This document shows, piece after piece, positions 55,653 to 64,000 of a stretch of 64,000 nucleotides of DNA. The notes under the pieces were generated by a model that searched no databases, was not told where the DNA came from, and worked only from the letters and a program-made list of their open reading frames with translations. The translations under genes and the position numbers were made by a program. Where the stretch lies: positions 62,001 through 126,000 of the forward strand of contig CANNDF010000006.1 in assembly GCA_947503305.1 (NCBI GenBank), in the 5' to 3' direction. Positions within the stretch are counted from its first letter, which is position 1, and each line of letters starts with the position of its first letter. The stretch comes from an uncultured Dokdonia sp. GTDB taxonomy: Bacteria > Bacteroidota > Bacteroidia > Flavobacteriales > Flavobacteriaceae.

Positions 55653-58600
55653 TTAGTTCTCTTTTTTAAGAAATAAGGCTGTATTATTATTACGCCCTAC
55701 GACATAAAAATCTTGCTCTTTTATTTTAATTTTTTCAATACTTCGGGAGGCTCCAGGGATATCACATTCTTGATTTTCTAAGGCAATAAAACCGCCCAGA
55801 GTATCATTTTGCAAAAATACACCATGAGAAGCATCTAGCCTACCTATTTGAGTGCTTATTTCGTAGTTATTCCCTACTAAAATAGCATCTAGAAAGCCAT
55901 CTTTATTAAAATCATCAATAGCGATATCTTGTACTGTTGATATTTGTGCGAGAAATGGTAATTCATGGGTTTTAAATGTACCATCCCCTTTATTTTCAAA
56001 ATAAACAGAAGCAAATTGATAGGCTTTTTTCTTTTCAGCTTCCTGTAATTTTTTCTTACCAAAGATATCTTCGATTTCCGCTTTCGCGAAAGCGTTATAT
56101 GACAAAAATTCTTTATTAATCAAAGGAATCTGTTTTACTAACTCATCTTTTGTCGCTAGGGTAGTTTCCGTTCCTTTATAATAATATGTAACGATTGGGT
56201 CTATCTGCTTATTATTATCAAAATCATTACGGTATAGAGTAACGGGCTCTTCTTTGTTGGGTTTTAATCGCGTGTTAAGACCCCAGTTTCCTGCTATAAT
56301 ATCAATATCACCATCATTATCAAAATCATGAGCTTCAAGAGAGTTCCACCATCCATGACTATATGCCAGAGTGCTATTTTTTTGAAGCTGTAAAGTGCTT
56401 CCATTATTTATAAAGATAGAGATGGGCATCCAATGACCAGCGACAATAGCATCTTCAATACCGTCTTGATTTATGTCTTTCCATACAATATCATATACAT
56501 TTCCTATATCTTTAAACTCTCTTGCATATGTGTTTGTGATGTCTTCAAAATGACCTTGGCCATCATTTCTAAATATATATTGTAATGGTGTTTTCCCAAA
56601 TTGATGAGGTAACACATTTGATGTTATGCTTATATCTATATCATTGTCATTATCTATATCCATAGCTCTAACTTTAGACGCATTTATAATTACATCCTTA
56701 AATTCTTGATCGGCTCTAGTGAAGACTCCTTCTTTATTATAGTATAAACGTGGTGTTAACGGGGCTCCTTTTTTAAACTCATTTCCGCCACTTACAATGA
56801 GTAGGTCTTTATAAGAATCCCCATTGGCATCAAATAAGACAGCATGTACATCTTCATGTATTTTTGTACTACTTGCGTCAGGTAGATCTTCTGGTTGAAA
56901 AATACCATCTTTGTTTTGTGACCAAATGACTGAGGGTTGCCCTTTGGCTCCCAATGCTATAAGGTCTTCATAACCATCGTTATGTATATCTCCTGTTATT
57001 ATTGAGGGTCCTAAGTTAGTCGTGGCATAAGGGATTAATGGGTCTCTATTAAATTCTATAGAAGTACCATCTCTATGCGCATATTGAATGGGAGAGGCCG
57101 TATTTGATATGTAATTTTTAAATAATGACTTTTCTTCTTTGTAATAATTATTTGAAGCGTTTTTATAGTCTAGTTCTAGAACTTGGTTAACAGATACTTT
57201 TTTTAGGGTTTGGTATTTTTTATCAGGCCATATGACTCTTAGAGAATCAATAATTGTATCCTTATGAGTTCCTGCAAAAACACTTGGTGGAACTGAAGAT
57301 AAGAAGCCTTTAGTAGTATAGTTTTCAAAATACTGATGATTTCTATTTGAAAATATCTGAACTTTTGCTCCTAACCCGTATATATTTTTTGGACTTCCTT
57401 TAAATTTAAGTTTGATATAGTTTAGACTATCTACTTCCGAATTTGTTGTATTCTCTAGAATAAATGCTTGTTCGTTTACATTGTTTACGACCAGATCTAA
57501 ATCCCCGTCATTGTCCAAATCTCCGTAACTTGCGCCATTACTAAATGTTTTTATTGAGGCTTTCCATGTAGTACTTACATCTTGAAATGTTACATTACCA
57601 TTGTTTTTATAAAAGTAGTTAGGTGTTTTTTTTTCTGGAAGTTCATCTATAAAAGCAAGCTCTTCTTCTTGCATTCCTTTACCTAATCGCTTTTGGATAC
57701 TTTCGTTAGATATAAAATTGACAAAATCCATATCATTAGTTGCTCCTTTTATTCCGTTGGTAATATAAATGTCTTTTAAGCCATCATTATCAAAATCTGC
57801 AATAAGCGGTGACCAAGACCATTCAGTAGCAGAGATACCGCTTAAATGAGCGGTTTCAGAAAATTTATTCTTCCCTAAGTTGAGGTGCAATGTATTTTGC
57901 ATAAACTGAGGAGTATATCCATTCCTTAATTGGTTTTGGAATATAGGATAGTTATATTCAGTACCTGATGATTTTAGTGTTTTTAAATCTTCTGGTAACA
58001 TGTCTAATGAAATAATATCTGATCTGCCATCATTATTGATATCTGAAATAGCATTTCCCATTGAAAAATGTGAACTATGGCCTAGTAATGATTGTGTAGA
58101 ATTTACCTCTTCAAAAGTTCCATTTTTTTGATTAATATATAGATAGTCGTTTTCAAAAAAATCATTACCTAAATAAATATCGGGATATCCATCATTGGTT
58201 ATATCTCCTATTGAAATTCCCAATCCATAACCTATTCGACTTTGAAAAATTCCTGTTTTTGAAGTTATGTCAATAAATTTTCCGTCTTGATTTTCGAAAA
58301 ATTTATCTCCAGTTAATGAATCTGCTACGTTTCTAATAGCGCCTTTACCATAATTACTGTTGGGATGAAGAGAATGATTAAGTAGATAAACATCTAAGTC
58401 ACCATCTAGGTCATAATCAAAAAAAGCAGCTTGGGTTGAAAGACCAGAATAATTAAGGCCATATTCTTCGGCTTGTTCTTTAAAAGTAGGAATTCCTGTA
58501 TCTGTATATCCTTGATTTATATATAATAGATTTGATCCTGTAAGATGTAAATGACCACTTACTTTTGAAATATAAATATCTAAGAGACCATCATTGTTAA

Positions 58601-58949
58601 TATCTACTACGGTTACTCCTGTTGTCCAGCCTTTATCATTGGTAATATTTGAAGCTTTTGTACTGTTTTCAAATTGAAGTTTTCCTTTATTTATATATAA
58701 ATGATCCTGTGTTTGATTTGCTGTAAAATAGATGTCTAATAAGCCATCGTTATTAAAATCGGCTATAGCTATTCCTGCACCATTATAAAAATATAGGTAG
58801 TTGAGTATATTAAGTTGTGTGGTATTTGTTATAGTATTTGAAAAGGAAATTCCTGTTCCTTTTGCTTGTATAAACTTAGTAGGAATCACTGCTTCTTTAC
58901 ATGAATAGATAAAGAGGATAAGTAGTAGTATTAAGTAGTTGAATCTCAA
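55653..58949 (-). CDS. FG-GAP/ASPIC-UnbV repeat lipoprotein, paralogue 1
   Basis: The 1,098-residue product is a lipoprotein (LILLLILFIYSCKEA, Cys17) with the shared opening YFYNGAGIAIADFNNDGLLDIYF, repeats with DxDxDG loops (DYDLDGDLD, DFDNDGLKD, DLDNDGDLD, DFDNDGDID), an ASPIC/UnbV segment DSLRVIWPDKKYQTLKKVSVNQVL near 570 and C-terminal repeats. A palindrome copy is read as NAFAKAEIE near residue 953. It follows SusD by 84 bp, in which a hairpin lies. Confidence 0.9.
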   Translation of the reverse strand: MRFNYLILLLILFIYSCKEAVIPTKFIQAKGTGISFSNTITNTTQLNILNYLYFYNGAGIAIADFNNDGLLDIYFTANQTQDHLYINKGKLQFENSTKASNITNDKGWTTGVTVVDINNDGLLDIYISKVSGHLHLTGSNLLYINQGYTDTGIPTFKEQAEEYGLNYSGLSTQAAFFDYDLDGDLDVYLLNHSLHPNSNYGKGAIRNVADSLTGDKFFENQDGKFIDITSKTGIFQSRIGYGLGISIGDITNDGYPDIYLGNDFFENDYLYINQKNGTFEEVNSTQSLLGHSSHFSMGNAISDINNDGRSDIISLDMLPEDLKTLKSSGTEYNYPIFQNQLRNGYTPQFMQNTLHLNLGKNKFSETAHLSGISATEWSWSPLIADFDNDGLKDIYITNGIKGATNDMDFVNFISNESIQKRLGKGMQEEELAFIDELPEKKTPNYFYKNNGNVTFQDVSTTWKASIKTFSNGASYGDLDNDGDLDLVVNNVNEQAFILENTTNSEVDSLNYIKLKFKGSPKNIYGLGAKVQIFSNRNHQYFENYTTKGFLSSVPPSVFAGTHKDTIIDSLRVIWPDKKYQTLKKVSVNQVLELDYKNASNNYYKEEKSLFKNYISNTASPIQYAHRDGTSIEFNRDPLIPYATTNLGPSIITGDIHNDGYEDLIALGAKGQPSVIWSQNKDGIFQPEDLPDASSTKIHEDVHAVLFDANGDSYKDLLIVSGGNEFKKGAPLTPRLYYNKEGVFTRADQEFKDVIINASKVRAMDIDNDNDIDISITSNVLPHQFGKTPLQYIFRNDGQGHFEDITNTYAREFKDIGNVYDIVWKDINQDGIEDAIVAGHWMPISIFINNGSTLQLQKNSTLAYSHGWWNSLEAHDFDNDGDIDIIAGNWGLNTRLKPNKEEPVTLYRNDFDNNKQIDPIVTYYYKGTETTLATKDELVKQIPLINKEFLSYNAFAKAEIEDIFGKKKLQEAEKKKAYQFASVYFENKGDGTFKTHELPFLAQISTVQDIAIDDFNKDGFLDAILVGNNYEISTQIGRLDASHGVFLQNDTLGGFIALENQECDIPGASRSIEKIKIKEQDFYVVGRNNNTALFLKKEN
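56079..56094. repeat. Dispersed palindrome copy 8 (in paralogue 1)
   Basis: CGCTTTCGCGAAAGCG, 16-bp perfect, inside the FG-GAP/ASPIC gene; on the coding strand it is read as Ala-Phe-Ala-Lys-Ala. Confidence 0.85.
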
Positions 58950-58982
58950 CGCTTTTTAATGCTGTTTGGTTATGTAAATTAA

Positions 58983-59010
58983 AAAAGAGGGTTGATACCA
59001 ACCCTCTTTT
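58983..59010 (-). terminator. Intercistronic hairpin after SusD
   Basis: AAAAGAGGGTTG pairs perfectly with CAACCCTCTTTT around ATAC. On the minus strand it ends in a short T run. It stands between SusD and the ASPIC genes, so it probably stops part of the transcripts and leaves the distal genes at lower level. Confidence 0.7.
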
Positions 59011-59033
59011 AAAGCTTAATTCAAATTTCAGGT

Positions 59034-60671
59034 TTAGTAACCTGGATTTTGTGTCAAATTAGGGTTTAAGATAATCTGACTTGCAGGAATTGGAAATAAG
59101 TTTAAGTTAGCATCTCCAACTGCACTAGGATCTTTTAACTCCCAATCTCTCGTATATTGTCCAAAACGAATCATATCGTTTCTTCTCCAAAATTCTGCAT
59201 ATAATTCACGTCCTCTTTCATCAAGCATATCCTGCTCAGTAACTGCTCCTAATGGTGCAGCTTGACGGAGAACACGTAATTCATTTACTTCTGAAGTAGC
59301 ATCTCCTCCGCTACGCATCATAGCTTCTGCTCTCATTAAGTGAGCATCTGAGAATCTAAAGAATATTTCATGATTAGTAAACCCTCCATAACGTGGGTTA
59401 TACTTCATCACACGAATACCAGTAACTTCACTGTTGTTAATAAGGTTAGAGTTACCATCTCCATCTACAAAATCTCTTTCAAATGCTAGTGGTGCTCCAC
59501 CTCTTTCATTAAGTGCATTACCATTAATTTCATATTGTTGACCAATTAAGAAACCAAACCCTACATTAGATCCTGATTCAAATCCTGGGAAATCACCAGA
59601 TTCTGTAGTTCCAGGCTCTCCCGTAAATGGCGTACCTTCAGTAGGTACATATCCTCTACGTTCTTCTTGACCAGAACCTAATTGATTAATATTTGGATCT
59701 CCTTCAAAAAGATCATAATATTCAGCTAGTGTAGAGAATCCATTCCATCCACCTCCAGCAATTTCTGGAGCCATGTTGTAGTGTAATCCATTCCAAATTC
59801 TATTACCTACTGCTGTAGGAATAAACCAGATAGTTTCTGCGTCAAGATCATTTCTGAAAATGTCAAAATATCCATCTACTAGTCCATATCCTTCTGCTTC
59901 AATAGCATCTACCAGAGATACAACTTGATTCATATCTGCAGGATCAGGAGATGTTCCTAAGTATATATGCTTATTCAAAAGAACTTTTGCAAGAAGATAT
60001 CTCGCAGCAGCTTTTGATGCTCTTGCATGAGCTGAATCTGCATTTCCTTCCCCAGAACCTGGAGCTAATGCAGGAAGATCTGCAATGGCACCGTTTAGGT
60101 CTGCAATAATTTGATCTACAGCTTCTGCACCACTGATCACAATAGGATCTTCTAATAATGACAATTCAGGATCACGAACAGGAATCTGTCCATAATTATC
60201 TAAAATAACAAACATTCCAAATGCTCTGATAAATTGAGCATCTCCTCTTTGCTCAGTTGTAAGCGTTGTCAAAGGAGAAAGTAATTGAGAACCTGCAAAT
60301 TGAGTTCCATTGAATTGGTTCCATACATTAGTAATATATGCATGGTCGTTTTGCCAATTGTGTTGGTGTAATTGTCTCCAGATACCATTATCTCCCCAGT
60401 CAGATCCTCTAGTAGGAATAAGGGCAGCATCTGTAGTTACTTCACTAAGAGCAAAAAAGTCTGCTTGATTACCAATAAGTCCGTTAAAACTATTGTATAC
60501 ACCATCAATAAAAGTGGCTGGATCTACAACACCTTGGAATCCTGCAGTGTTAATAGAATCCGTTTCTTCAACCTCTAAATCGGTACAAGATACCGCAAGG
60601 CCTAAAGCAAGTACTCCAGCAAAGAGATACTTAGCTTTAAAATTAAATCGTTTTTGTTTCATAGTATTCAT
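59034..60671 (-). CDS. susD: SusD/RagB-family nutrient-binding lipoprotein
   Basis: The 545-residue product has a lipoprotein signal (FAGVLALGLAVSCTDLE; Cys29 from the first Met) and the SusD features: the N-terminal DPATFIDGVYNSFNGLIG, helical TPR-like segments (ARASKAAARYLLAKVLLNKHIYL) and the C-terminal MRAEAMMRSG...LRVLRQAAPLG and FPIPASQIILNPNLTQNPGY. It binds an oligosaccharide or other nutrient at the surface and hands it to SusC. An alternative start lies 9 bp downstream. It begins 8 bp after SusC. Confidence 0.93.
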   Translation of the reverse strand: MNTMKQKRFNFKAKYLFAGVLALGLAVSCTDLEVEETDSINTAGFQGVVDPATFIDGVYNSFNGLIGNQADFFALSEVTTDAALIPTRGSDWGDNGIWRQLHQHNWQNDHAYITNVWNQFNGTQFAGSQLLSPLTTLTTEQRGDAQFIRAFGMFVILDNYGQIPVRDPELSLLEDPIVISGAEAVDQIIADLNGAIADLPALAPGSGEGNADSAHARASKAAARYLLAKVLLNKHIYLGTSPDPADMNQVVSLVDAIEAEGYGLVDGYFDIFRNDLDAETIWFIPTAVGNRIWNGLHYNMAPEIAGGGWNGFSTLAEYYDLFEGDPNINQLGSGQEERRGYVPTEGTPFTGEPGTTESGDFPGFESGSNVGFGFLIGQQYEINGNALNERGGAPLAFERDFVDGDGNSNLINNSEVTGIRVMKYNPRYGGFTNHEIFFRFSDAHLMRAEAMMRSGGDATSEVNELRVLRQAAPLGAVTEQDMLDERGRELYAEFWRRNDMIRFGQYTRDWELKDPSAVGDANLNLFPIPASQIILNPNLTQNPGY

Positions 60672-60679
60672 TTTTTTAA

Positions 60680-63600
60680 TTAAAATCTTGCATTTACACC
60701 TAATGTAAATGTACGAGCTCTAGGGAATGATGCATAATCAATTCCTGCAGTAGGAATTGCAGATGCATTAATGCTTCCTGTATTTGTTGATACTTCAGGA
60801 TCTAAACCACTATAATCTGTGATAAGAAATAAGTTTTGTCCTGTAAGTGTAAGTCGTAAAGAATCAAAGAAACCTTCACCGCTTAGTGGGAAATTATAAC
60901 CTAAAGAAGCAGATTGTAATCTTACAAAATCTCCTGACTCTAAGAATCTAGTTGATACTGCTGTCGTTGCTGCACCATCTTCACCACTTGAAATAGCCGC
61001 TTGAGTAACATTTTTACCAATGTTGATTCCCCCTGCTGTAAAGAATGCATTTGCTGTAGCATTATATACTGAGAAATCAAACTGACCAGCAAAATAAGCA
61101 GATAAATCAAATCTCTTATAGGATAAGTTTAAAGATAAACCTGCATTGAAATCTGGTAATGCATCTTCACCTACAAAGAATTTATCAGAATCGGGATCTC
61201 CTACACCATCACCGTTAAAATCGGTATATGTTGGGAATCCATTTTCATCAAATCCTGTGAATTCTGCTAAGAAGAAAGAGAATAATGGTTGACCAGCTTG
61301 AAGACGTTGTGCAAATGCACCTGTCAGACCGTTACCATTAATTGCTCCAGTATCAATCACTTGATCTGTATCTTCTACTTCATTGAAGTTATACGAGAAG
61401 TTGAATGATGTTGAGAAGTTCCAATCATCTGTATCAATCCAATCATAATTAAGAGTTACTTCAAATCCTTGGTTTATTACAGTACCATCATCTAAGTTTC
61501 TAAATATAGTAGGGATTCCTTGTACAGCTGGAGCAGCAAGACCACTTACTAAAAGAAGGTCATCTGTTTCTCTACGATATACATCAATCGTACCATTAAA
61601 ACGGTCATTGTTAAATCCAAAATCAAGACCGATGTTGAAATCTGTAGTCTCTTCCCATCTAAGGTCTGGATTATCGTTACCTACGAATACTGTACCTGGA
61701 GTATTGATTGTTCCATCATTATTAATACCTGGTGCTCCAAAACGAGTTCTTAATAGGAAGTTTGCAAATCCTAAACCTTCTTGGTTACCTACGATACCTG
61801 CACCTACTCTAAGTTTTAATGTAGAGAATGCATCACCTACAAAATCTTCTTCACTTAACTGCCATGCAAATGCTGCAGATGGGAAATACCCATACTGATT
61901 TTCATCTCCAAACGTTGAAGAACCATCCGCTCTAAAAGTAGCTGTAAGTAAATATTTGTCGTTATAGCTATAATTTGCTCTTACAAAGAATGACTGTAAT
62001 TCATCAGTATTATCAAAAGTGTCTCCAAAATAAGAAGTAATCTCTCTTGTAAATCCTGATCCTAAACCTTCTGAAGATGTAGTACCATCAGAAAGAGATA
62101 GTCTATTTACAAAGTTGTTACCATTTACATCATAACCAAATTGCTGGAAATCTCCTTGTATAGAGTTTGCAGTTGCAAAGTATTGTCTTCTCAATTGACC
62201 AGCCATCTCATCAAGGTTATTCGTGTTGAATCCCCAACCTCCAGCATTAATACCTTCTCTTTCAAACTCTTGATAAGCGTAAGCACCAATGATATCTATT
62301 TTTGATTTACCAAACTCTTTCTTGTAGTTTAAAGAAGCTTCAAGAAGTGAGTTGTCTTGATCAAAGGTGTTAAAAGAACCTTGTCCATTACCAGATACTC
62401 TATTAATTCCAGTTACTAATGGAGCAAAAGATGTAATTGTTTCTGCTTCAGACTTATCATATCCTACAGTAACTTTGGCACTAAACTCATCAGTAATTTG
62501 ATATTCAGCAGATAAGTTTGCTAAGAAACGATCTGTATTAGATCTACTCTGATAGTACTCTAATAAGTTAACTGGATTTAATAAGTTAGATCCAAAATCC
62601 AAATCTGCATCGATAGGGAATGTTGGATTTGTTGTAATAGCAGCACCTATTAAATCTCCTGTAGATCCTGCAGATCCACTAATAGGAGCTGCTTCATCAT
62701 TTACTCTTGAAATAGATCCCTGGAAATTTATTGTTAATTTATCATCAAAGAATTTATGTTGTGCATTTACACGACCTGTAATACGCTCTTGAGATGAACT
62801 TTCAATTACACCAAATTGATTACTGTAAGCTAAAGAAGCACGTACATTACCGCCATTGTAGCTCTTAGAATAACTTAAATCAGTTCTTCTAGAGAATGCA
62901 TTTCTCAAGATAACATCTTGAAAATCATTGTCAAATCCTTGGTCTGCCGCCACTGCATCATTTCCTGTGTCAGCGACAGCTTGTAAGAAATCATTACGTC
63001 CTAAAAGGTCATATTCATCAGCTGCAGAAGCAGAACTTACAGATGAATTTAATTCCCAAGTTCCTTTTGAGTTTCCTCTACCTCCTTTAGTTTGGATAAT
63101 GATAACACCATTTGCACCACGAGATCCATAGATCGCTGTTGCAGATGCATCTCTAAGGATGTTAATACTTTCTATATCATTAGGGTTTAAGAAACTTAAT
63201 GGGTTTCTTCCTGCACCACCACCAAAAGCAATATTTCCTGGTGCTGGAGTTCCTGCTGTAGTTAATGGAACACCATCAATTACAAATAATGGATTGTTTC
63301 CAGAACGAATAGAATTAGAACCTCTAATACGTACAGCGATACCTGCACCTGGTTCACCAGAAGACTCTGATATTTGAACCCCTGCAGTTTTACCTTGAAT
63401 TAATTGTTCTGGTGAAGCTATAACCCCTTGGTTAAAATCTTCAGCTTTTACGGCAGATACAGAACCAGTCGCATCCTTTATTGTAGTAGTACCATAACCT
63501 ATTACAACAACTTCGTCTAATGCGTTATCTAATGCAAGTGTTGCATTTACGGTACTTCTTCCTCCTACAGCTATTTCTTGGCTTGCATACCCTACATAAC

Positions 63601-63817
63601 TAAATACGAGTACTGCATCACTTGCTACATTATTAAGAGTATAATTACCGTCAAAGTCGGTAGTGGCACCATTCTGTGTACCTTTTACAATAACGTTTGC
63701 ACCTGGCAGCGGGCCACTTTCCTCAGTCACAGTACCAGTCACAGTCTGGGCATTAGCCATCCCTGTAAATAGAACCGCAACAAGCAATAGCATACTTTTA
63801 AGTAATACTTTCTTCAT
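60680..63817 (-). CDS. susC: SusC/RagA-family TonB-linked outer-membrane transporter
   Basis: The 1,045-residue product has a signal peptide (LKSMLLLVAVLFTGMANAQ), a CarboxypepD_reg-like domain (GTVTEESGPLPGANVIVKGT), the TonB contact DEVVVIGYGT, a plug domain with NIEDSINILRDASATAIYGSRGANGV-type motifs and a beta-barrel ending in TFTLGVNARF. It works with the SusD partner encoded 8 bp downstream. A LacI-type palindrome lies 118 bp upstream. This SusC pair serves an operon with ASPIC lipoproteins rather than glycoside hydrolases, so the substrate is not assigned. Confidence 0.95.
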   Translation of the reverse strand: MKKVLLKSMLLLVAVLFTGMANAQTVTGTVTEESGPLPGANVIVKGTQNGATTDFDGNYTLNNVASDAVLVFSYVGYASQEIAVGGRSTVNATLALDNALDEVVVIGYGTTTIKDATGSVSAVKAEDFNQGVIASPEQLIQGKTAGVQISESSGEPGAGIAVRIRGSNSIRSGNNPLFVIDGVPLTTAGTPAPGNIAFGGGAGRNPLSFLNPNDIESINILRDASATAIYGSRGANGVIIIQTKGGRGNSKGTWELNSSVSSASAADEYDLLGRNDFLQAVADTGNDAVAADQGFDNDFQDVILRNAFSRRTDLSYSKSYNGGNVRASLAYSNQFGVIESSSQERITGRVNAQHKFFDDKLTINFQGSISRVNDEAAPISGSAGSTGDLIGAAITTNPTFPIDADLDFGSNLLNPVNLLEYYQSRSNTDRFLANLSAEYQITDEFSAKVTVGYDKSEAETITSFAPLVTGINRVSGNGQGSFNTFDQDNSLLEASLNYKKEFGKSKIDIIGAYAYQEFEREGINAGGWGFNTNNLDEMAGQLRRQYFATANSIQGDFQQFGYDVNGNNFVNRLSLSDGTTSSEGLGSGFTREITSYFGDTFDNTDELQSFFVRANYSYNDKYLLTATFRADGSSTFGDENQYGYFPSAAFAWQLSEEDFVGDAFSTLKLRVGAGIVGNQEGLGFANFLLRTRFGAPGINNDGTINTPGTVFVGNDNPDLRWEETTDFNIGLDFGFNNDRFNGTIDVYRRETDDLLLVSGLAAPAVQGIPTIFRNLDDGTVINQGFEVTLNYDWIDTDDWNFSTSFNFSYNFNEVEDTDQVIDTGAINGNGLTGAFAQRLQAGQPLFSFFLAEFTGFDENGFPTYTDFNGDGVGDPDSDKFFVGEDALPDFNAGLSLNLSYKRFDLSAYFAGQFDFSVYNATANAFFTAGGINIGKNVTQAAISSGEDGAATTAVSTRFLESGDFVRLQSASLGYNFPLSGEGFFDSLRLTLTGQNLFLITDYSGLDPEVSTNTGSINASAIPTAGIDYASFPRARTFTLGVNARF

Positions 63818-63934
63818 AAGATTCTTGTTTAAAATTAGTTTGCTTAGTTTTAAAAATTTAGCGTTTAGTCACTTTATAAGCGCCTAATTTATGTAAAATT
63901 TACGTTAACACAATGCAATTACTTCGTTAAAGTT

Positions 63935-63950
63935 ACGAAAACGTTTTCGT
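63935..63950. promoter_or_regulatory. LacI-type operator upstream of the SusC operon
   Basis: ACGAAAACGTTTTCGT is a perfect 16-bp palindrome with the AACGTT centre of LacI-family sites. It lies 118 bp before SusC and adjoins a possible -7 element (TAACTTTA on the minus strand, 63929-63936). It resembles the site at 38555 beside the LacI gene. Confidence 0.65.
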
Positions 63951-64000
63951 GTTTATAACACGTTTTTACTAATATATTCTAAAATTGCAAGCTCATTTTT

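Noticed and set aside
46202-63817. The SusCD operon as a classical polysaccharide-utilisation locus
   Set aside because: No glycoside hydrolase, lyase or sulfatase is encoded in the operon itself; only a possible shared LacI site ties it to sugar use.
1-64000. CRISPR array, restriction-modification or phage genes
   Set aside because: No regularly spaced repeats, Cas motifs, methylase motifs or phage structural genes were seen anywhere in the window.

Overview
This window looks like the chromosome of a marine Flavobacteriaceae bacterium (Bacteroidota). The evidence is a low G+C content, SusC/SusD and TonB-linked outer-membrane proteins, Bacteroidota-type promoters (TAnnTTTG at -7), many SPII lipoproteins, LytTR/His_kinase signalling and very large RHS proteins. 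Genus cannot be fixed from sequence alone. A short palindrome, GCTTTCGCGAAAGC, is scattered through the window both between and inside genes.

Layout. 1-1890: the start of a membrane protein, an M20 dipeptidase and an intact tRNA-Leu(UAG). 1910-9325: an A+T-rich genomic island inserted at that tRNA. It is bounded by a perfect 75-bp direct repeat made of the tRNA 3' half, and carries a membrane AraC regulator, a secreted serine hydrolase, an unusual HTH-membrane-serine hydrolase fusion and an S9 peptidase, but no integrase. 9420-18145 (minus): an RHS operon of two giant secreted proteins. The second ends in a HExxH zincin-like tip and is followed 5 bp later by a small lipoprotein, a candidate immunity gene. 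18887-21655: a divergent LytTR regulator and TPR-histidine kinase pair. 21843-26579: a TonB-dependent receptor divergent from a sigma-54 activator, with a sigma-54 promoter match in front of the receptor. 26706-28692: small regulator units (DUF2178/XRE and ArsR/oxidoreductase).

28920-34654 (minus): alpha/beta hydrolase, Rieske oxygenase, APC permease, a GAPDH paralogue, an NTF2-like protein and a TetR regulator; near-identical palindromes precede the TetR gene and the hydrolase gene. 34731-42768: carbohydrate use. GH32 fructosidase, sugar MFS porter and fructokinase lie on the minus strand; LacI regulator, beta-phosphoglucomutase and GH65 phosphorylase lie on the plus strand. 42851-45965: a segment bounded by 58-bp inverted repeats, holding an OmpH-like gene, frame-broken lipoprotein genes and small orphan genes.

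46202-63817 (minus): one apparent eight-gene operon of about 17.6 kb: SusC, SusD, three tandem paralogous FG-GAP/ASPIC-UnbV lipoproteins of about 1,100 residues, a vanadium-haloperoxidase/PAP2-like lipoprotein, a GyrI-like protein and a pentapeptide-repeat protein. A perfect LacI-type palindrome lies upstream of SusC and resembles a site beside the LacI gene, which may tie this operon to the sugar cluster. A hairpin after SusD probably lowers expression of the distal genes. This operon, the RHS/zincin/lipoprotein set, the HTH-serine hydrolase fusion and the dispersed coding palindrome are the strongest candidates for new biology here.
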